A stretch of 64,000 bases of DNA from Thioglobus_C sp964448305 (GTDB lineage Bacteria; Pseudomonadota; Gammaproteobacteria; PS1; Pseudothioglobaceae). The stretch covers positions 31,868-95,867 of the forward strand of contig CAYUWB010000002.1 in NCBI GenBank assembly GCA_964448305.1. The letters are read 5' to 3'. The first letter of the stretch is position 1. Each line of letters opens with the position of its first letter. The notes under the pieces are model-generated. The model ran no database searches, was not told the origin of the DNA, and worked only from the letters and a program-made list of their open reading frames with translations. Both the position numbers and the translations under genes were made by a program. Of the stretch, positions 59,597-64,000 are shown piece by piece.

Positions 59597-61888
59597 TTGA
59601 AAAAAAATAACTCCTCAAGCAATAGAAAAACCACGCCAAAAACTCGGTCTCGAGCGATAAATGAAGTGCTATTTATAGCACTGCTTACCTTAGGCGTTGT
59701 GTATCTTGCTGCGCTTATTACCTATTCGCCAACAGAAAATCCATGGTCGGGCGATGTTGCCCTTTCGGAGCCTGTGGTTAATTTGGCTGGTGTGTTTGGC
59801 GCTTATTTAGGTGATATCTCTTTGTCGATTCTAGGCTATGGCGCTTATTTAATTCCAATCTCTTTAATTTGGCTAGGTTATAACATTCATAAAAACACCG
59901 GTCAAAAACCAACACACCGATCTGTTTTGATCATTCGTGTAATTGCAGTTATGCTGATGGTTGCCTTTAGTACAGCATTATTGGCACAAAATACCACTGA
60001 TCCTGCTGGTGGATGGATTGGCGACATGATGCACGACTACTTCGGCACGCTCTTCGGGTCAGCTTCATTTGTTGTCTACTTGAGCATTATGATGATTAGT
60101 TTTAGTATTGCCAGTAGCGCTTCTTGGGCAAATATCTTTACTTCAACTGGCGGTGTGCTTGGCGTACTGCTAGCCAAATTTAAAGCTTTTAGAGAAAAGT
60201 CAAAAGCAAAGAAAGCTGCTAAAGTTGTCATCACACCCAAACAAGCACCTGCGCCAAAACCCAGTGTAATGGCCAAAGTTAAATCTGCCAAGATCAAGCC
60301 TAACAAAAAAATTAAAAAAGCTGCACCCGCCTCGTCTAACTTATTCAATACCAAGGCGCTCAGTGGTTTGCCTGACTTATCCCTACTTGATGAAATCAAT
60401 GTCAATACTGCGGGCTATTCCGAGCAAGCATTAGAAGAAATGTCACGCCAAGTGGAGATCAAACTCAAAGACTTTGGCTTTGACGTCACTATTACGACTG
60501 TCACCCCTGGCCCAGTTGTTACTCAATTTGAACTCTCGCTGGCACCTGGTGTTAAGGTTTCTCAAATTATGAATCTAAACAAAGACCTAGCCAGAGCTTT
60601 GTTAGTAGAAAGTGTGCGTATTGTTGATGTGATTCCTGGCAAGCCGGTAATCGGTTTAGAGATTCCAAATACCGAGCGCGAAATGATTGGCCTAAAAGAA
60701 ATTCTTGCCTCTGAAACATTTGCCAAATCAAGTTCTGTGTTAACCATGGGCCTCGGTAAAGATATTAATGGCCACCCCGTTATTGCTAATTTGGCAAAAA
60801 TGCCACACTTGTTAGTCGCCGGTGCTACTGGTATGGGTAAGTCTGTTGGTCTTAATGCTATGATTCTTAGTGTGCTCTACAAAGCCAAGCCTGAAGAAGT
60901 ACGCATGATTATGATCGACCCTAAAATTGTTGAACTGGCTTGCTACGCTGATATTCCACATCTACTCACGCCAGTGGTTACTGACATGAATCAAGCGGCT
61001 TCTGCCTTGTGGTGGTGTGTCAACGAAATGGAGCGTCGTTATTCTCTACTGGCCAAATTTGGTGTGCGCAATATCGAAGGCTTTAACGAAAAACTCAAAA
61101 AAGCCAAAGACAAGGGTAAGCCATTATTAGACCCTTCTTTTAACGAAAAAACAGCAGGAGAAGGTGAAAGCGCACCTGAACTAGAATCATTACCACTGAT
61201 CATGTTGGTGATTGATGAATATGCCGATATGCTCGGCGCACTCGCTCAAGAAGACCGAGCCAAAGCCAAGCGTGTAGAGGCGTTAATTGTACGCTTAGCA
61301 CAAAAAGCACGTGCCGCTGGTATTCACTTAATCATCGCCACACAACGACCAAGTGTCGATGTGATTACTGGTCTGATTAAATCCAACGTACCGACTCGTG
61401 TTGCCTTTAAAGTTTCTTCAAAAGTTGACTCACGCACCATTCTTGATCAAGGCGGCGCAGAACAACTACTCGGCATGGGCGACATGCTTTACATGACGCC
61501 AGGTATTTCACATCTAACACGTGTACACGGCGCCTTTGTTGATGACGATGAAATCGCTCGCGTGGTTAGCTTCTTGCGACAAAATTCTGAGCCTAATTAT
61601 ATTGATGGTATTCTTAATGCCCACAGTGAATCAGCCGATTCACACGAAGGTACAAGCGCTGGTGGCAATACCGGTGGCGAGCTTGATCCACTTTATGATG
61701 AGGCGGTACAAATTGTCACCTCATCACGTCGTGCCTCTATCTCTAGCCTGCAACGACGCATGCGCATTGGCTACAATCGCGCTGCACGTATTATCGAAGA
61801 TATGGAAGCCAGCGGTGTAGTCAGCAGTATGAACAGTGCGGGAAATCGCCAAGTGCTAGCACCAGAGCCAATCAACACTGATGATTAA
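59597..61888 (+). CDS. ftsK: DNA translocase FtsK
   Basis: FtsK pumps DNA at the division septum and activates XerCD at dif. The 763-aa protein has four N-terminal membrane helices (about 25-180), a short basic linker, the motor with Walker A (GATGMGKSVGLN) and Walker B (LIMLVIDEYADM), and IIATQRPSVDVITGLIK. The C-terminal gamma winged helix (RRASISSLQRRMRIGYNRAARIIEDME, in parts) is intact. The start is a TTG at 59597; no later ATG fits. The linker is much shorter than in E. coli, as in many bacteria. It overlaps lolA by 8 bp. Confidence 0.96.
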   Translation: MKKNNSSSNRKTTPKTRSRAINEVLFIALLTLGVVYLAALITYSPTENPWSGDVALSEPVVNLAGVFGAYLGDISLSILGYGAYLIPISLIWLGYNIHKNTGQKPTHRSVLIIRVIAVMLMVAFSTALLAQNTTDPAGGWIGDMMHDYFGTLFGSASFVVYLSIMMISFSIASSASWANIFTSTGGVLGVLLAKFKAFREKSKAKKAAKVVITPKQAPAPKPSVMAKVKSAKIKPNKKIKKAAPASSNLFNTKALSGLPDLSLLDEINVNTAGYSEQALEEMSRQVEIKLKDFGFDVTITTVTPGPVVTQFELSLAPGVKVSQIMNLNKDLARALLVESVRIVDVIPGKPVIGLEIPNTEREMIGLKEILASETFAKSSSVLTMGLGKDINGHPVIANLAKMPHLLVAGATGMGKSVGLNAMILSVLYKAKPEEVRMIMIDPKIVELACYADIPHLLTPVVTDMNQAASALWWCVNEMERRYSLLAKFGVRNIEGFNEKLKKAKDKGKPLLDPSFNEKTAGEGESAPELESLPLIMLVIDEYADMLGALAQEDRAKAKRVEALIVRLAQKARAAGIHLIIATQRPSVDVITGLIKSNVPTRVAFKVSSKVDSRTILDQGGAEQLLGMGDMLYMTPGISHLTRVHGAFVDDDEIARVVSFLRQNSEPNYIDGILNAHSESADSHEGTSAGGNTGGELDPLYDEAVQIVTSSRRASISSLQRRMRIGYNRAARIIEDMEASGVVSSMNSAGNRQVLAPEPINTDD

Positions 61889-62450
61889 AATTCTGGCTGT
61901 ATTGTCCATTTTTTGGGCCAATACAGCACTCAGTACCAATCACCAATTTTCTGATTTTTTTAATTCGCTTGAATCACTCAAAGCTAACTTTACCCAAACC
62001 ACCTTTAATGAAACTGGTGCACTTATTCAAACCACCTCAGGCACCTTGGCTTTCCAACGTCCAGCGCAAATACACTGGCATACTACCTCACCAAATGAGC
62101 AAATCTTATTATTAAATAATAACGAATTGTGGCTCATCGACACCGAGCTTGAACAAGCCAGCTTACAGCAAACACAAGACCTCTCACAAACGCCGCTGCA
62201 CTGGTTAATCAACAAACCCAATACCCTGAAAAACCCGCCCACTTTTTCTTACAATAAAAGAGGCGTTGATTGGTACACAACCCAAACACTAAAGTTTGGA
62301 TTTAAGGGTGGTTTATTGCACGCTATCTCATTCGAAAATGAACTCGGACAAACTATTCTAATCACCTTTGATCAGCTCAACACTCAGCCCAATATCAATC
62401 CAAACATTTTCAAGTTGCGTCTTGATCCTAGTTTTGATGTGGTTAGATAG
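61881..62450 (+). CDS. lolA: Outer-membrane lipoprotein carrier protein LolA
   Basis: LolA ferries lipoproteins across the periplasm to LolB. The 189-aa protein has a short signal peptide (MIKILAVLSIFWANTALS), the family strands SLKANFTQTTFNETGALIQTTSGTLAFQRP (seen in parts), IHWHTTSPNEQILLLNNNELWLID and FKLRLDPSFDVVR. It overlaps ftsK, as is common (ftsK-lolA-rarA order in other species; here rarA is elsewhere). Its stop overlaps the end of the decayed hemN. Confidence 0.94.
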   Translation: MIKILAVLSIFWANTALSTNHQFSDFFNSLESLKANFTQTTFNETGALIQTTSGTLAFQRPAQIHWHTTSPNEQILLLNNNELWLIDTELEQASLQQTQDLSQTPLHWLINKPNTLKNPPTFSYNKRGVDWYTTQTLKFGFKGGLLHAISFENELGQTILITFDQLNTQPNINPNIFKLRLDPSFDVVR

Positions 62451-62775
62451 TCTTAGAAAACTGGGTTTTACTACTGGCCAAATAAGCATCAAATACCATG
62501 CAAATATTACGAATCAGTAGCTTGCCTTTGTCTAATACTTGGATCGAATCCTCATTTAAAGCCAATAATCCATCAGCGTCCATCCCGCCTAAACGTAATA
62601 ACTCATCGGCAAAATAAGATTTAAACTCAATCCCAACCCAACAATATCAAACTGCGCGTGGGTAGAATAGCCTTGGAAATTTCGATACAGCTCGCCTTGT
62701 TGTTGGGCGATGGCTAGCGAGTCTTGTGGCAAAGCAAAATGATCCATGCCAATATTGTGATGCCGTAACCGGCTC
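62443..62775 (-). pseudogene. hemN: Decayed hemN (oxygen-independent coproporphyrinogen III dehydrogenase)
   Basis: On the minus strand two blocks match the end of HemN. The first is IGMDHFALPQDSLAIAQQ...LYRNFQGYSTHAQFDIVG. The second is the extreme C-terminus, with FADELLRLGGMDADGLLAL and KGKLLIRNICMVFDAYL, ending at a TAA at 62443. Roughly 80 residues between them are deleted at about 62629-62649, where TTGGG is repeated and the frame shifts. A second frameshift lies near 62760. The N-terminal radical-SAM domain is missing. HemN acts in anaerobic heme synthesis. Confidence 0.9.
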
Positions 62776-62966
62776 TGAGTGTGATGATTTCAAATCCGAC
62801 ATTTGTATCCATCACTAAAATTTAGCAAATAATCAAAATCACTCAAAATTTAGCTAAAAAATCTTTAAAACAGTCGTTTTTAGGCACTTTAAAGGCTCTT
62901 TTTTCCAAAAAATATCGACTAAAAGTGTCGAATTTACAAAATTTAAGAAATTTTACAAACGGGCAT

Positions 62967-63108
62967 AAAAAAGCGCCAATCAAGGCGCCTTTCTATTTTT
63001 TCACACTCTTCTCTCCTTAGTATGTTTGGCTTAATATTGTCATTGGGCAAGAGGTGGCAAAGCTAAATCAGAAACTTTGCTGTTTTATAAACCAATGACA
63101 ACATTAAT
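62967..63108 (-). ncRNA. Candidate structured small RNA
   Basis: On the minus strand a TATAAT (63115-63120) predicts a start near 63108. The first 73 nt form a two-level hairpin: CCAATGACAACATT-type arms (63033-63046 with 63092-63105, 13 of 14 paired) enclose GCAAAG/CTTTGC. A single-stranded purine stretch AAGGAGAGAAGAG follows, then a terminator (GGCGC/GCGCC, six T, 62967-62992). No reading frame of useful length exists. The gap 62776-62966 upstream of hemN shows nothing else. Confidence 0.5.
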
Positions 63109-63205
63109 GGTTCAATTATAAACAAAGATGGGGGGTGGAAGTTTTTTGCAATTTATTTTGCGCCATTAAAACTTAATAAAAGATTTTTGTTTTTCGAGCG
63201 CCCAA

Positions 63206-63234
63206 TAAAAAACCACCCTTTCGGGTGGTTTTTA
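63206..63234. terminator. Terminator of the Gly/Trp repeat protein gene
   Basis: AACCACCC-TTTC-GGGTGGTT is flanked by A-run and T-run, so it can work on both strands. It lies 20 nt behind the stop codon. Confidence 0.9.
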
Positions 63235-63252
63235 ACGTAATTTATTTAAAAA

Positions 63253-63774
63253 TTACTTAGCAGCAGCATCGTTTGAAGAAGCTGCACCTGAAGCCATTGC
63301 GTCTGCATAGCCTTTAGCATAAGCATCTGCTTGTGCTTGTGCATTTGCATCAGCTACACCTTTAGCGTAAGCGTCTGCAGTACCTGTGGCATTAGCATCA
63401 CCTGAACCAGAAGCAGAGCCGTCAGCTGCGCCAGAAGCGTTTGTGTCAGTCTTGTTGCTAGTGTTAAACTTTGTACCGAAATCAGTATTGTTTAACCAGT
63501 TGTTACCGCCTTGGAAAGGACCCCAGTTTTGGGCACCAGAAAAAGGGCCAGCATTAGAACCACCACCAAATGGACCCCAGTTGTTACCACCTGAGAAAGG
63601 ACCCCAGTTAGAACCACCGTTCATAGGACCCATATTAGAGCCACCATCAAAAGGACCCCAGTTGTTGCCACCGTTAAATGGACCCCAGTTAGAATTATTA
63701 CCACCCCAGTTTGCTGTTGCCGCTGCTGAAGCTACTACTGTTGCAATCGCGATTGCTTTTGTTACGTTTTTCAT
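63253..63774 (-). CDS. Secreted Gly/Trp/Asn repeat protein, sulfur-globule-protein-like
   Basis: A signal peptide (about residues 1-21) is followed by seven imperfect 9-residue repeats of the form N-W-G-P-F-x-G-G-N/S (residues about 28-92, variants NMGPMNGGS and NAGPFSGAQ). An Asn/Thr/Ser linker comes next, then a helical tail of Ala/Asp units (DAYAKGVADANAQAQADAYA). There are no Cys. Low-complexity Gly- and aromatic-rich secreted proteins coat sulfur globules in purple sulfur bacteria, and this is the best guess. An AAGGAT site and own terminator indicate a single, probably well-expressed gene. Confidence 0.8.
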   Translation of the reverse strand: MKNVTKAIAIATVVASAAATANWGGNNSNWGPFNGGNNWGPFDGGSNMGPMNGGSNWGPFSGGNNWGPFGGGSNAGPFSGAQNWGPFQGGNNWLNNTDFGTKFNTSNKTDTNASGAADGSASGSGDANATGTADAYAKGVADANAQAQADAYAKGYADAMASGAASSNDAAAK

Positions 63775-63908
63775 ATTGTTATCCTTTTAGAGTTATTTTT
63801 TATAGTTTAAGTAAAAAATTGATATTCACTTATGTATCATCCTACACTACTTGGAGCAGTATGCAAGTCTATTAGTAAAGGCTAATTTTAAGATGAAGTC
63901 GAATATAA

Positions 63909-63940
63909 AAAAACCCGCGGTGAAAAATCACAACGGGTTT
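63909..63940 (-). terminator. Terminator behind tRNA-Thr
   Basis: AAACCCG and CGGGTTT, with an inner GTGA/TCAC pair, are followed by seven T on the minus strand, directly behind the tRNA CCA end. Confidence 0.8.
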
Positions 63941-63945
63941 GAATA

Positions 63946-64000
63946 TGGTGCCGAAGGCCGGACTCGAACTGGCGACCTACTGATTACAAATCAGTTGCAC
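63946..64000 (-). tRNA. tRNA-Thr (anticodon UGU), partial at the window edge
   Basis: The visible 55 nt hold the anticodon arm ACTGA-TTTGTAA-TCAGT, the T arm CCAG-TTCGAGT-CCGG, the 3' acceptor strand and CCA. The 5' part lies outside the window. Confidence 0.9.

Noticed and set aside
63386..63790. Plus-strand frame of 134 codons opposite the Gly/Trp repeat gene
   Set aside because: It is the antisense image of the nine-residue repeats; the minus-strand frame has a signal peptide, ribosome binding site and terminator.

Overview
The window reads as chromosome of a low-GC, chemolithoautotrophic sulfur-oxidising gammaproteobacterium. The sat-aprMBA sulfite-oxidation genes, a YeeE/YedE sulfur transporter, a Calvin-type tkt-gap-pgk-pyk-fba cluster, ccoGH and a sulfur-globule-like repeat protein together point to the SUP05/Candidatus Thioglobus group or a related thiotrophic symbiont. 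That placement is inferred from gene content; no 16S rRNA or RuBisCO gene is present to confirm it.

Layout. 1-7.9 kb: sulfur oxidation (yeeE partial, three small genes including a SlyD-like isomerase, aprA-aprB-aprM, sat, a CBS-domain protein). 8-18.5 kb: lptA/lptC, thiE, an AddA/RecB-like helicase-nuclease, argS, polA and znuC, whose 3' end is duplicated. 18.6-21.5 kb: ccoH/ccoG with an FNR-like site, and dapD. 21.6-27.8 kb: a small membrane protein and a ubiA-rluC-tatD-asmA-like-rsmG-mnmG string of overlapping genes. 27.8-35.1 kb: the carbon-metabolism operon, with a DUF302 gene inserted in it. 35.2-37.1 kb: a small accessory islet at a tRNA-Met gene (ParDE toxin-antitoxin, Sel1 protein, a tRNA-Met remnant and a repeated trailer). 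37.2-43.9 kb: a SulP transporter, coaE, rsmI, yraN, dolP-like, rnhB, purD and an unknown gene. 43.9-49.8 kb: the conserved tRNA-fMet-rimP-nusA-infB-rbfA-truB information-processing operon. 50-56.9 kb: gshB, crcB, rarA, apbE, mltB-like, ruvX, pyrB and a YgfB-like gene. 56.9-58.5 kb: a cluster of small envelope proteins with unusual hairpins, then tRNA-Phe. 58.6-64 kb: trxB, ftsK, lolA, a decayed hemN, a candidate sRNA, the Gly/Trp repeat protein and a partial tRNA-Thr.

How it fits together. Sulfite made from reduced sulfur is converted to APS by AprBA, with AprM as membrane partner, and APS plus pyrophosphate gives ATP and sulfate through Sat. YeeE probably imports a sulfur compound and SulP may move sulfate. 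The tkt/gap/pgk/fba genes supply Calvin-cycle and central carbon steps. The ccoGH genes belong to assembly of a high-affinity cbb3 oxidase whose structural genes lie elsewhere.

The most unusual signals are non-coding. Seven genes have a -10 box 5-8 nt before the start codon and no ribosome binding site, which suggests leaderless mRNAs. A repeated trailer lies directly behind tRNA genes and has a covarying hairpin. C-rich hairpin loops near 57.0 and 57.8 kb are complementary to the extended TTGAGGAGA ribosome binding site used by several genes here. A terminator-ended sRNA candidate lies near 63.0 kb.
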